A DNA stretch of 38,571 nucleotides. It comes from Phycisphaerae bacterium. GTDB taxonomy: Bacteria > Planctomycetota > Phycisphaerae > Sedimentisphaerales > Anaerobacaceae. The stretch is taken from assembly GCA_021736645.1 (NCBI GenBank), contig JAIPFM010000024.1:1-38571 (forward strand). Reading direction: 5' to 3'. Numbering within the stretch: the first letter of the stretch is position 1; each line of letters starts with the position of its first letter. The notes beneath the pieces were generated by a model. It worked only from the letters and a program-made list of their open reading frames with translations, did no database searches and was not told the DNA's origin. Shown here piece after piece: positions 18,322 through 26,259 of the stretch. Made by a program: the position numbers and the translations under genes.

Positions 18322-19797
18322 TCAACTGCGATCTGTTTCATGGGTTTGAAGGACCGCATCGTATTGGCTCAGTACCTCAGGATTCGACTGTGCAAAGAAG
18401 TGGCTCACCATCAGGATTGTCAGGCAGTTGGCTGCAAATCCGGGGACAAGTTCGTAGAGTGTGGTGCCCAGCCCCGCCTGCTTCCACACGACCAGGACGA
18501 CTGTCCCGCAGACCATGCCTGCCAGTGCTGCCTGCCACGTGGTTTTTTTACAGAACAGGGCGCACAGGACCAGAGGGCCAAACGCGGCACCCAGGCCGCC
18601 CCAGGCGTATGCCACAATATTGAGGATGGAATCCTTGGGATTCAAGGCCAGTGCCATGGCGATTACAGAGATGACTATCACACACAGACGTCCCACCAGT
18701 ACCACTTCCTTATCACTGGCATCTCGGTTGAGTACCTTCTGGTAGAAGTCTTCTGTCAGGGCTGAGGAGGAGACCAGCAATTGCGAGTCAATGGTGGACA
18801 TGATAGCTGAGAGAATGGCAGCCAGCATGATCCCGCCAAGCCAGGGCCCCATGACTTCACCGATCATGTAGATAAAGACCTTCTCATGCTCTTTCTGCTG
18901 GATGTCCAGGGTGTCAAACATGCCCATGCCGATCAGGCCGATCCCGACAGCAGCCACCAGAGAAATGGCCACCCACACAATGGCAATGACCTTGGATTTG
19001 TTGAGTTTGTGCAGGGTCTTGACACTCATGAATCGTGTCAGGATATGCGGCTGACCGAAATAGCCCAGGCCCCAGGCCATGGCCGAAATGATGGTCAGCA
19101 TGGGCGCCCTGGTGGTGGGGATGAGGCTGGAAGAGATCCCCTTGGCTGCCATGGCCGTTTCAATGGCAGACATGCCGCCGATCTTGTGAAATGCCATCAC
19201 TGGCACCACGATGAGGGCGAACAGCATGAGCAGGCCTTGAAAGAGGTCTGTCCAGCATACGGCCATGAATCCGCCCAGAAAGGTGTACAGCATGATAATC
19301 GCGCAGCCAGAGAGCACTGCAGTTCGGTATGAGATGTTGAATGTGGATTCAAACAGTCGTCCAGTGGCCACCAGGCCGCTGGAGCAGTAGATGGTAAAGA
19401 ACACCAGGATGATGATGGCCGACAGGATGCGCAGCAGGCCCGTGGGATCGGCAAAGCGTGTTTCGAAAAAGCATGGCAGGGTGATGGCCCCTGTGACCTG
19501 GGTATAGATGCGCAAACGCCCGGATACCAGACACCAGTTCAGGACCGTGCCAATAAAGAGGCCGATGGCAATCCAACTGTCAGCCAACCCAGACGCATAA
19601 ATCGCACCTGGCAGACCCATGAGCAGCCACCCGCTCATGTCACTGGCCTGTGCAGACAGGGCCGTGACCCAGGCGCCCATACCGCGGCCTCCCAGGAGAT
19701 AGTCTTCCACATTACGATTTTTGCGCCAGAAATAAAGGCCAATGCCTGTCAGGCCAATGAAGTAGGCTATGAATGTAATGAGTGTCGGTGTTTCCAC
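18322..19797 (-). CDS. putP: Sodium:solute symporter, PutP (proline) type
   Basis: 491 residues with about 13 hydrophobic segments. It closely follows E. coli PutP: NVEDYLLGGRGMGAWVTALSAQASDMSGWLLMG-type sequence at the N-terminus, GLADSWIAIGL next, and STIDSQLLVSSSALTEDFYQ in TM9 (sodium-site serine/threonine region). It probably imports proline with Na+. The frame starts with GTG at 19797, which gives the PutP-like N-terminus METPTLITFIAY; no ATG alternative fits and the ribosome-binding site is poor. It follows the cupin gene by 69 bp filled with a short tandem repeat. Confidence 0.93.
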   Translation of the reverse strand: METPTLITFIAYFIGLTGIGLYFWRKNRNVEDYLLGGRGMGAWVTALSAQASDMSGWLLMGLPGAIYASGLADSWIAIGLFIGTVLNWCLVSGRLRIYTQVTGAITLPCFFETRFADPTGLLRILSAIIILVFFTIYCSSGLVATGRLFESTFNISYRTAVLSGCAIIMLYTFLGGFMAVCWTDLFQGLLMLFALIVVPVMAFHKIGGMSAIETAMAAKGISSSLIPTTRAPMLTIISAMAWGLGYFGQPHILTRFMSVKTLHKLNKSKVIAIVWVAISLVAAVGIGLIGMGMFDTLDIQQKEHEKVFIYMIGEVMGPWLGGIMLAAILSAIMSTIDSQLLVSSSALTEDFYQKVLNRDASDKEVVLVGRLCVIVISVIAMALALNPKDSILNIVAYAWGGLGAAFGPLVLCALFCKKTTWQAALAGMVCGTVVLVVWKQAGLGTTLYELVPGFAANCLTILMVSHFFAQSNPEVLSQYDAVLQTHETDRS

Positions 19798-19829
19798 AGA
19801 ATACCGCCTATCGAAAACTACAAACCGTC

Positions 19830-19860
19830 AACTGAACACTGAAGACTGCCTACTGAAAAC
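19830..19860. repeat. Degenerate 7-8-bp tandem repeat upstream of putP
   Basis: About four units reading AACTGAAC, ACTGAAG, ACTGCCT, ACTGAAA occupy half of the 69-bp gap between the cupin and putP genes. The style matches the other intergenic arrays at 5325-5422, 12313-12340 and 22978-22998. Confidence 0.55.
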
Positions 19861-19866
19861 CGGAGT

Positions 19867-20229
19867 CTATCCCAGGATTTCCTCATTTTCGTCCTGCCAC
19901 GCGGGATCCACAATACAGATGAAGGTGAGTTCTCCTGGGCCTGTGTTGGTAATGGACTGGACCGCATGCGGCGGGATGTACACAGTGTCGCTGACTGCGA
20001 CCTCACTGTGGTCATCATCGATGTGCATGAGCCCCTGTCCCTGAAGGATGTAATAGACTTCACTGGTACACAGGCGGTGGGGCGTGGTGGTCTTTCCAGC
20101 AGGCACTGTGGCGTGGGCCAGGCTGTAGCGCAGTGCCAGATCCTGCTTGTCCGGGTGGATCATTTCTCTGAGAAGACAGTGATCACCGGCTGTGAATTCA
20201 GGGCAGCTTTTCAAAGCAATAACAGGCAT
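19867..20229 (-). CDS. Small cupin-fold protein
   Basis: 120 residues forming one cupin_2 barrel. Motif 1 is TPHRLCTSEVYYILQGQG (His and Glu as probable metal ligands), motif 2 is IPPHAVQSITN. Single-domain cupins of this type include sugar-phosphate isomerases and small-molecule binding proteins; which this is cannot be told. The ATG overlaps the stop of the truncated transporter gene as TAATG and has GGAGG 6 nt upstream inside that gene's tail, so translation is probably coupled. A role connected with the neighbouring transporters is possible but not shown. Confidence 0.85.
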   Translation of the reverse strand: MPVIALKSCPEFTAGDHCLLREMIHPDKQDLALRYSLAHATVPAGKTTTPHRLCTSEVYYILQGQGLMHIDDDHSEVAVSDTVYIPPHAVQSITNTGPGELTFICIVDPAWQDENEEILG

Positions 20230-20795
20230 TATTGTCCTCCAAAGAGTACAGAAGTGTTGGTACAGAGTTCAGACTGTGTGAGTCTGTTCAAATAGGGTTT
20301 GATGGTCAGCGTGGACTCAATACCCACAAAGATGTTGCTTGCCACCACAAGCGATTCAGCCCCTGAAATCCTCATGAGCTTGGTAAATACGTAGGCAAAG
20401 CTGCGTATGATGAGCGACATGATGCCAAAATAGTACAGTACTGCAATCAGTGCAGAGAAAAAAATGATCGTAGGAAACGCCTGGAACGCCAAAATGAATC
20501 CAGGGGACGCATTGCCGTCTGCATCGGTTTGGCCGGGCGCCAGGGCCAGCGGGCCAAACACAAAACGAGCGCCCTGGCCTGCGGAATCCAGGACTGAGAC
20601 CACCCCGGTGTTGATCGCCGTAAACACTCTGGCACCTGCAGGCACTGTAAAAAGAAGCAGGCCGAGGATGAGCTGGAGTCCCAGGCCAATGCCTATCATT
20701 CGCCAGTTCAGACACTTACGATGTGCAGAGAATATCCACGCAATCAAGAGCAGGCCGATCACACCGCAGGCACTTATTCCATTGTAGATTGTCAT
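20229..20795 (-). pseudogene. Truncated concentrative nucleoside transporter (NupC family), N-terminal part only
   Basis: 188 residues from the ATG at 20795 (198 from the ATG at 20825, which lies within about 5 nt of the predicted transcript start and is less likely). The sequence follows the NupC/CNT family through its first helices and gate region (FVFGPLALAPGQ, FQAFPTIIFFSALIAVLYYFGIM, GAESLVVASNIFVGIES, YLNRLTQSEL). It then diverges after LTQSEL into about 11 unrelated residues and stops. Family members are about 400 residues, so the C-terminal transport half is absent, probably by deletion joining it to the cupin leader. The product is unlikely to transport, but the promoter and frame are intact, so it may persist as the leader cistron for the cupin. 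Confidence 0.75.
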
Positions 20796-20836
20796 AGGCG
20801 ATTCCCGAAAATTTTGTTTGGCCATCAGAGAAAAAG

Positions 20837-20865
20837 ATTGTGACGTGACCGCATGTATTTGTCAA
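20837..20865 (-). promoter_or_regulatory. Promoter upstream of the truncated nupC-cupin pair
   Basis: TTGACA (20865-20860), a 17-nt spacer and CACAAT (20842-20837) predict a start near 20830. Confidence 0.45.
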
Positions 20866-21273
20866 GAATCGCCTGATTCAAAGAGTCCATCGCTGCGTCA
20901 ATGAAAAAGCGGGAGTTTCGTTTGTTTTGTACTTGACGTGAATCAGACGTTCAGGTATTTTTTGATTTGTAGTATTCGGAGGACACAAAAGAACAGGACG
21001 TCAAAAAGACCGAACAATAAATGGAATTGGGGTACGTCTGCATGGAGGCATACGGAGTGATGAAGACACGGATTGTCAAGTCAAGCTGGATCAAGCAAAT
21101 CTATTAGGTTACTGGGCTCTGAGTTTATTTGCGCTAATGGTGCGCGTAGGGTGGTTTCGATCAATGCAAAATCGAGTTGATATCACTTCAAGGGTCCTAC
21201 TTGAACATCCATTTCTGGGCAAGTGTCAGTCTGTGCTCATGACAACAACTATGACTACAACCTATTCTCACTG

Positions 21274-21502
21274 TATAACAGCTCTGATCAAGAGTTGACA
21301 AACCATGCAGGAAGGAAATGCAAGGGTTTGCACCAGATCACATGGATGTGAATTCCTTCCTGTAGGGTAGGTAGGGTACAGATTCCACCGCTTAACCTCG
21401 GGCTTCATCCCATCAGAGAGAATGTTTCCTCACTGAATTCCCAAGCTTTTCATCACCCTCCTCCGAAAGCCAGGTGACGTTTATCGTGACCTGGCTTTTT
21501 TT
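21274..21502 (+). ncRNA. Possible structured RNA ending at the 21467-21502 terminator
   Basis: A weak promoter (ATGACT at 21251, 17-nt spacer, TATAAC at 21274) precedes a 10-bp perfect stem, CAGGAAGGAA (21308-21317) with TTCCTTCCTG (21353-21362). It encloses two hairpins (TGCAA/TTGCA and TCACA/TGTGA), a three-way-junction layout. The transcript would end in the strong terminator. It is not recognised as lysine riboswitch, 6S, tmRNA or RNase P RNA. A functional product is a guess. Confidence 0.33.
21467..21502 (+). terminator. Strong Rho-independent terminator before lysA
   Basis: AAGCCAGGTGACG pairs with CGTGACCTGGCTT (one G-G mismatch) across a 5-nt loop, within a run of seven T residues. 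No protein gene lies upstream on this strand for more than 6 kb except genes on the other strand, so it must end a non-coding transcript. Confidence 0.88.
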
Positions 21503-21584
21503 GTCTCAGGAGCCTTGCATAAATGAATCAGTTATTTGTGCGCGGCGACTTAGATAAATCGCCACCCGAAATTTCAGGCAGATC

Positions 21585-21612
21585 TTGCAAATGGGGCCAC
21601 TTCGTCTATACT
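21585..21612 (+). promoter_or_regulatory. Probable lysA promoter
   Basis: TTGCAA, 16 nt, TATACT; predicted start near 21619, 57 nt before the chosen ATG and downstream of the far-upstream in-frame ATG at 21523. It resembles the accB promoter (24977-25004), sharing TTGCAA, ATGGGG at the start of the spacer, spacer length and TATACT. Confidence 0.6.
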
Positions 21613-21675
21613 ACATCCGTTGTTGACAGAGTATCATTGTCGTCAGAATGGAAGTCAGGTTTTTTGAGAGCGTAT

Positions 21676-22953
21676 ATGGATCACTTTAAGTACAAAAACG
21701 GTGCGTTGTTTGCAGAACAGGTACAGATTGACAGGATTATTGAAGAGGTCGGTTCCCCCGTGTATGTCTATAGCCAGGCCACCTTCCTGGATCACATGAC
21801 CAAGATTCAGGAGGCGTACAAGGCCCTGGACACAACGGTCTGCTATGCTGTCAAGGCCTGTGGCAATATCCATATTTTGAAGCTCATGGCAGAAGCGGGC
21901 AGCGGATTTGACATTGTCAGCGGGGGAGAACTCTTTCGCGTACAACAGGCGGGCGGCGATATGGATAAGGTCATGTTTGCCGGTGTGGGCAAGACGGACC
22001 GGGAAATGGTTGAGGCCTTGAACGCGGGCATTGGCTACTTCAATATTGAGTCCCTGTCAGAACTGGACAACCTGATCCGATTGGCCCAAGAACACAATAA
22101 GACCGCCAAGGCTGCCCTGCGTGTGAACCCGGATGTGGAGTACAAGACGCACGCCTACATCACGACCGGCAAAAAGGAGAGCAAATTCGGCATTGATATT
22201 CAGCAGGCCATAAACGCATTTGATCACTATGCGGATAATGGGGCTGTGTCCCTGTGCGGGATTCACGTGCACCTGGGCTCAGGGGGCAAGACCATTGATC
22301 CCTATGTCCAGGCCGTGGAAAAGATCCTGCCTCTGGTGGATGTACTGCGGTCAAAGGGCCATGTCATAGAGACCCTGGATTTGGGAGGCGGCTATGGCGC
22401 TGCCTACGAGTCCGGCACTGTGCCCTCCTCAGAAGACTATGCAGCCGGATTGGTACCGTTGCTCAAGGATAAAGACTTGAGACTCATTCTGGAGCCTGGC
22501 AAGAGTATCTGCGCCAATGCAGGCATCCTGTTGACCCAGGTGCTGTATACCAAACAGGGCGGTGCCAAGAAATTCGTGATTGTGGATGCCGCCATGAATG
22601 ACCTGATTCGTCCTGCTCTGTATCAGGCATTCCACTTTATCTGGCCGACCCGGGTGAGCCCCGAATTTCTCCCGGTCCGGCGGAGCAAGAACCTGCTTTT
22701 TGACAACACTGAGATCGTGGACGTGGTGGGTCCTATCTGTGAAAGCGGGGACTTCTTTGCCCAGGACTGGCCCATGCCGCCTGTCAAACGCGGCGATGTT
22801 TTGGGCATCTTCACTGCAGGGGCCTATGGTTTCTCCATGAGCAGCAACTACAATGCACGCGGCCGGGCCCCGGAGGTGCTGGTGAATGGCAGCGATTTCA
22901 AGGTGATTTCCAGACGCGAGACGTACGAGGATCTCATTGCCAGAGAGGTGTAG
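21676..22953 (+). CDS. lysA: Diaminopimelate decarboxylase
   Basis: 425 residues from the ATG at 21676, the usual LysA length. The open frame extends to 21523 but the additional 51 residues are not family-like, and a promoter lies inside them. It is a PLP enzyme that converts meso-diaminopimelate to lysine. Key features: PLP lysine Lys60 in CYAVKACGN, the HVHLGSGG phosphate-binding region, LDLGGGYG, LEPGKSI, and the CESGDFFAQD active-site loop contributed across the dimer. The ribosome-binding site is weak. It converges on accC. No lysine riboswitch was recognised upstream. Confidence 0.95.
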   Translation: MDHFKYKNGALFAEQVQIDRIIEEVGSPVYVYSQATFLDHMTKIQEAYKALDTTVCYAVKACGNIHILKLMAEAGSGFDIVSGGELFRVQQAGGDMDKVMFAGVGKTDREMVEALNAGIGYFNIESLSELDNLIRLAQEHNKTAKAALRVNPDVEYKTHAYITTGKKESKFGIDIQQAINAFDHYADNGAVSLCGIHVHLGSGGKTIDPYVQAVEKILPLVDVLRSKGHVIETLDLGGGYGAAYESGTVPSSEDYAAGLVPLLKDKDLRLILEPGKSICANAGILLTQVLYTKQGGAKKFVIVDAAMNDLIRPALYQAFHFIWPTRVSPEFLPVRRSKNLLFDNTEIVDVVGPICESGDFFAQDWPMPPVKRGDVLGIFTAGAYGFSMSSNYNARGRAPEVLVNGSDFKVISRRETYEDLIAREV

Positions 22954-22977
22954 ATAGAATGTGGTTTGTGTAAAAAG

Positions 22978-23035
22978 GGTTCACTGTTCCACGTTCACAG
23001 TGGATTGAATAGTCTGGTTTTTCCAACCGTGAACC
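22978..23035. repeat. Palindromic GGTTCAC repeat, copy B
   Basis: GGTTCAC-type heptamers (22978-22998) are followed by GTGGATTGAATA and end with AACCGTGAACC (23025-23035). The order and sequence match copy A at 12313-12384, which is 14 bp longer. It separates the convergent lysA and accC genes. Confidence 0.7.
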
Positions 23036-23036
23036 A

Positions 23037-23063
23037 ACCCTTTTGCCCATTGAGCAAAAGGGT
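23037..23063. terminator. Bidirectional hairpin between lysA and accC
   Basis: A perfect 10-bp stem ACCCTTTTGC/GCAAAAGGGT with a 7-nt loop directly abuts the accC stop codon. There is no T-tract on either side, so termination efficiency is uncertain; it may protect 3' ends of both convergent mRNAs. Confidence 0.5.
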
Positions 23064-24401
23064 CTAAAAGGTCCTGTCAATGAATCCCGTATCGATTTCG
23101 CCCTTGACAAACAGGTTATGCGACAGGATATCCTGACAGGCCGGAATGGTCGTTTTGATAGGGCCAATCTTGAATTCCCGCAGTGCCCTCTGCATGGTGG
23201 CAATGGCTTCTTTCCGTGTGGGCTGATGGACAATCACCTTGGCAATCATGGAGTCATAGTGCGGTGAAATTTTGGCACCCTGGTGCAGATGCGTATCCAC
23301 ACGAACACCAAATCCGCCGGGGGGCATGTATTGGTCAATGGGGCCCGGACAGGGCGCAAAATTGTTGCTCGGATCTTCTGCATTGATCCGGCATTCTATG
23401 GCCACACCATTCAGTTTGATGTCATCCTGGGTGATGTCAATGGCCTGCCCTCCAGCGATTTTGAGCTGCCACTTGATGAGATCCTGGCCTGTGACCATTT
23501 CAGAGACCGGATGCTCCACCTGGATACGTGTGTTGGCTTCAATAAAATAATAGTTCTTGTTCTTGTCCAGGAGGAACTCCACAGTGGCCGCACTGGAGTA
23601 TTTTGCCTCGCGGATCAATCGCAACGCAGCGTCACAAAGCTTGATTCGAGTCTCTTGATCCAGGACCGGGCAGGGGGATTCTTCAATCATTTTCTGGTGA
23701 CGCCGCTGTACAGAACAGTCCCGTTCGTAAAAATGAACGGCATGCCCATGGTTGTCGGCCATGACCTGGACTTCCACATGCCTGGGTTCTTCAATGAACT
23801 TTTCCAGATACACTGTGCCGTTGCCAAAGGCGGCCTGAGCCTCTGCCTTGGCTGCTGTGTATCCATTGCGCAGGCTGATGTCATTGTGCGCCACACGCAT
23901 ACCGCGTCCGCCGCCGCCTGCAACGGCCTTGACGATCACAGGATAGCCAATCTTCTCTGCCAGCTTGAGGGCCTCTTCGACGCTGTCCATCGTGCCTTCT
24001 GAACCTGGAACCACGGGCACCTTGGCCCGCATGGCTGCCTTGCGAGCCTCGACCTTGTCGCTCAGCAGTTGCATGGCTTCCACGCTTGGCCCAATAAACA
24101 GGATGCCGCAGTCTCTGCAGATCTGCGCAAATTCAATATTTTCAGCGAGGAAGCCGTATCCTGGATGGATGGCTTCAGCGTCAGTCACTTCAGCGGCGCT
24201 GATAATACGGGGGATATTGAGGTAACTCTGGGCGCAGTCCGCAGGGCCAATACACACGGTTTCATCGGCCAGATCCAGGTAGGGAAACGCGCTGTCTGCT
24301 TTGGAGTGGACCGCCACGGTCTCAATACCCAATTCCCGGCAGGCACGAATCACACGCAACGCAATCTCACCACGATTTGCAACTAGAACTCTGGATAGCA
24401 T
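23064..24401 (-). CDS. accC: Acetyl-CoA carboxylase, biotin carboxylase subunit
   Basis: 445 residues, full length. It carboxylates biotin on AccB with ATP and bicarbonate, the first half of malonyl-CoA synthesis. Landmarks: N-terminal [26 protein letters not shown], the glycine-rich ATP lid [25 protein letters not shown], and [17 protein letters not shown] with catalytic Glu, Asn and Arg kept (the usual Met in EMNTR is Ala here). The ATG at 24401 has AAGGA 5 nt upstream. It follows accB by 121 bp of chosen-start annotation, only 70 bp from the accB stop, and is surely in the same operon. Confidence 0.97.
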   Translation of the reverse strand: MLSRVLVANRGEIALRVIRACRELGIETVAVHSKADSAFPYLDLADETVCIGPADCAQSYLNIPRIISAAEVTDAEAIHPGYGFLAENIEFAQICRDCGILFIGPSVEAMQLLSDKVEARKAAMRAKVPVVPGSEGTMDSVEEALKLAEKIGYPVIVKAVAGGGGRGMRVAHNDISLRNGYTAAKAEAQAAFGNGTVYLEKFIEEPRHVEVQVMADNHGHAVHFYERDCSVQRRHQKMIEESPCPVLDQETRIKLCDAALRLIREAKYSSAATVEFLLDKNKNYYFIEANTRIQVEHPVSEMVTGQDLIKWQLKIAGGQAIDITQDDIKLNGVAIECRINAEDPSNNFAPCPGPIDQYMPPGGFGVRVDTHLHQGAKISPHYDSMIAKVIVHQPTRKEAIATMQRALREFKIGPIKTTIPACQDILSHNLFVKGEIDTGFIDRTF

Positions 24402-24471
24402 AACAATCCTTCAATCATACAGATGGGGGGCAGCAGCCAACAGACGCCGGGTCAAATGTCACGACATGGGT

Positions 24472-24942
24472 TTAGTTCGGCTTGACCTTAAACAGCGGCT
24501 GCCCAAATTCCACGGCCTGGCCATTACTCACCAGGATCCGGGCAATGGTGCCACTGACTTCTGCCTTAATTTCATTCATGACCTTCATGGCTTCGATGAT
24601 ACAGACCACAGAGGATGGACTGACGTGCGTGCCAATTTCTACATAGTGATTGGAGTCCGGGCTGGGGGCTTCATAGAACGTGCCGACAATGGGGGACGGG
24701 ATATCGATCAGGCCATCATCCGCAGCGGATGCGCTGTCTGAGACACCTTGTGCTGACCCGTTTATAGACTGGGGCGGCATGGGCATACCCATAAAAGGCA
24801 TGCCTGTCATGGCGTGTGCAGAGGCCCGTTTTAAACAGAGCTTGTTGTCACCATGTTCAATATTCACTTCAACGAGATCGTTTTCCTTCATGATCTCAAT
24901 CAGTTCTTTGATCTGCTTGATGTCTTGGTTATCTTTAGGCAT
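24472..24942 (-). CDS. accB: Biotin carboxyl carrier protein of acetyl-CoA carboxylase
   Basis: 156 residues from the ATG at 24942, with AAGGA 9 nt upstream; the frame continues to 24996 but the predicted transcript start (about 24970) lies inside that extension. An N-terminal helical region (IKQIKELIEIMKENDLVEV) and a Met/Pro-rich linker (AMTGMPFMGMPMPP) lead to the C-terminal biotinyl domain, with the biotinylated Lys120 in EAMKVMNEI and the BCCP thumb-type segment SPIVGTFYEAPSPDS. First gene of accB-accC. AccA is encoded 2.5 kb away and accD is not in the window. Confidence 0.96.
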   Translation of the reverse strand: MPKDNQDIKQIKELIEIMKENDLVEVNIEHGDNKLCLKRASAHAMTGMPFMGMPMPPQSINGSAQGVSDSASAADDGLIDIPSPIVGTFYEAPSPDSNHYVEIGTHVSPSSVVCIIEAMKVMNEIKAEVSGTIARILVSNGQAVEFGQPLFKVKPN

Positions 24943-24976
24943 TCGATTTAATCCTTTCACCGTTTTGAGCGACCCA

Positions 24977-25004
24977 AGTATATCGGTGATCCCCATTTTT
25001 GCAA
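24977..25004 (-). promoter_or_regulatory. Probable accB-accC promoter
   Basis: On the minus strand: TTGCAA (25004-24999), 16 nt, TATACT (24982-24977), start near 24970. Very like the lysA promoter. Confidence 0.6.
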
Positions 25005-25102
25005 CCTATTTTCAGGGGTTCGGACTTTGCACCCGGGCAATCGCCCTGGGAGGAATCCCCAACAATGCCTTTTTCGACCATAAATGGGCCTGCGATCTCG
25101 AC

Positions 25103-25131
25103 TTGCCAAGTCCCGGTTCTTCCTGTATGCT
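25103..25131 (+). promoter_or_regulatory. Promoter giving a possibly leaderless mRNA
   Basis: TTGCCA, 17-nt spacer, TATGCT (4-5 of 6 each). The predicted start falls at about 25138, the A of the ATG of the fusion gene, which has no ribosome-binding site. Confidence 0.5.
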
Positions 25132-25137
25132 CTGGCC

Positions 25138-26259
25138 ATGAAAACTGAGCGAATACAGGTCAGTGATCCTCAAGACCAGGTCCTGACACAGGCCGCCAAG
25201 CACATAGAAGCCGGTGAACTCGTGGCATTTCCCACGGAAACAGTGTATGGCATTGCGTGCAGGGCCAGTGCAGATGCCATAAACCGGCTGGATCAGATCA
25301 AGGGACGCACCCCGGACAAACACTATACCCTGCATGTTGGCGAGGTGTCACAATTGCAGGGATTCCTTGAATTAACCTCTCTCAGGGTTGCAAAACTGGC
25401 ACAAAAAGCCTGGCCCGGCCCCCTGACCATGGTCTTTGATCTCACGGAGCCTGCACGCCAGTATGTGAGGCATTGGCTTGGAGAGGCTGCCTTTGAGATT
25501 CTGTGCAGAGACCACACCCTGGGGATTCGCTGTCCCGATCACCCTGTGGCCAAATCCCTGCTGAGCCAGGCAGCCTGTGCTGTGGTGGCGCCCAGCGCCA
25601 ACAAGACCGGGCAGGCGCCCGCGTCCGACGCCGACCAGGTGATGACGACCTTGAATGGCGATATTCATTGGATCCTGGATGCAGGTCCCTGTCCGCTCAA
25701 GCAGAGTAGTGCCGTGGTTAAAATAGGTGGTTCCGGGCCAGTGGAAATCCTCCGTGAGGGCTATTTTTCTCGGCAGGCCATTGACGATATGGCACAGATC
25801 CAGTTCCTGTTTGTGTGTACCGGCAATACGTGCCGCAGCCCCATGGCTGAGGGCATTTTTCGAAACATGCTGGCACAACATCTTTCCTGTAATGAGGTTG
25901 ACGATTTGTCTGTTTTGGGATATAAGATCGTGTCTGCAGGTACCATGGGCATGCATGGGTTGCCTGCCAGTGAAGGTGCCGTTGCAGCTTGTTTGGATCG
26001 GGGCATTGATATCACCGGACATGAGAGTCGTGGACTCTCTGCCCGATTGATTGAAGAGAGCGACTTTATCTTTACAATGACACACTTTCATCGCGACACG
26101 GTGTTGGCCTTGTTTCCTGAGGCATCGCAGCGTTGTGTATTGCTGGACGTCAAAGGCGACATTGCTGACCCGGTGGGGCAGCCTGTCACTGTGTATAGGG
26201 CCTGTGCAGTTCAAATTGAAGATGCTATTAAGACAAAATTAAGTGAGCTTACACTATGA
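25138..26259 (+). CDS. Fusion of threonylcarbamoyl-AMP synthase (TsaC/Sua5) and YwlE-like arginine phosphatase
   Basis: 373 residues from the ATG at 25138. Residues 1-205 are a YrdC/Sua5 domain (FPTETVYGIA, IKGRTPDKHYTLHV, WPGPLTMVF, APSANKTG), which makes threonylcarbamoyl-AMP from threonine, bicarbonate and ATP for tRNA t6A. Residues 220-373 are a low-molecular-weight phosphatase with the P-loop CTGNTCRS (Cys227-Arg233) and general acid DP (Asp344-Pro345). Thr at position 231, where tyrosine phosphatases carry Ile, is the feature known to mark protein-arginine phosphatase YwlE, so arginine phosphatase is favoured. It overlaps rpiB by ATGA, implying coupled translation. Each half is full-length and intact. 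The call of each domain is firm; the arginine specificity is inferred. Confidence 0.9.
   Translation: MKTERIQVSDPQDQVLTQAAKHIEAGELVAFPTETVYGIACRASADAINRLDQIKGRTPDKHYTLHVGEVSQLQGFLELTSLRVAKLAQKAWPGPLTMVFDLTEPARQYVRHWLGEAAFEILCRDHTLGIRCPDHPVAKSLLSQAACAVVAPSANKTGQAPASDADQVMTTLNGDIHWILDAGPCPLKQSSAVVKIGGSGPVEILREGYFSRQAIDDMAQIQFLFVCTGNTCRSPMAEGIFRNMLAQHLSCNEVDDLSVLGYKIVSAGTMGMHGLPASEGAVAACLDRGIDITGHESRGLSARLIEESDFIFTMTHFHRDTVLALFPEASQRCVLLDVKGDIADPVGQPVTVYRACAVQIEDAIKTKLSELTL

Larger units (their letters stand above)
20866..21584. other. Non-coding stretch of about 700 bp between nupC remnant and lysA
   Basis: No convincing gene is visible on either strand. On the plus strand, TTGACG-17-TATTTT at 20933-20961 could be a promoter; a 28-codon frame (21021-21107) follows without a proper ribosome-binding site. 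Further on come small hairpins and the structured segment and terminator annotated separately. The stretch may encode a long untranslated RNA or be decayed sequence. Confidence 0.4.

Noticed and set aside
21286..21502. tmRNA, 6S or RNase P RNA in the gap before lysA
   Set aside because: No tag-peptide or tRNA-like ends, no RNase P P4 signature, and no 6S-type central bubble could be recognised.
20866..21675. Lysine riboswitch upstream of lysA
   Set aside because: The conserved lysine-aptamer core segments are not visible, and the terminator precedes the lysA promoter instead of following an aptamer.
21523..21675. Longer N-terminus for LysA (start at 21523)
   Set aside because: The 51 additional residues are not LysA-like and a good promoter lies within them; the family N-terminus begins at 21676.
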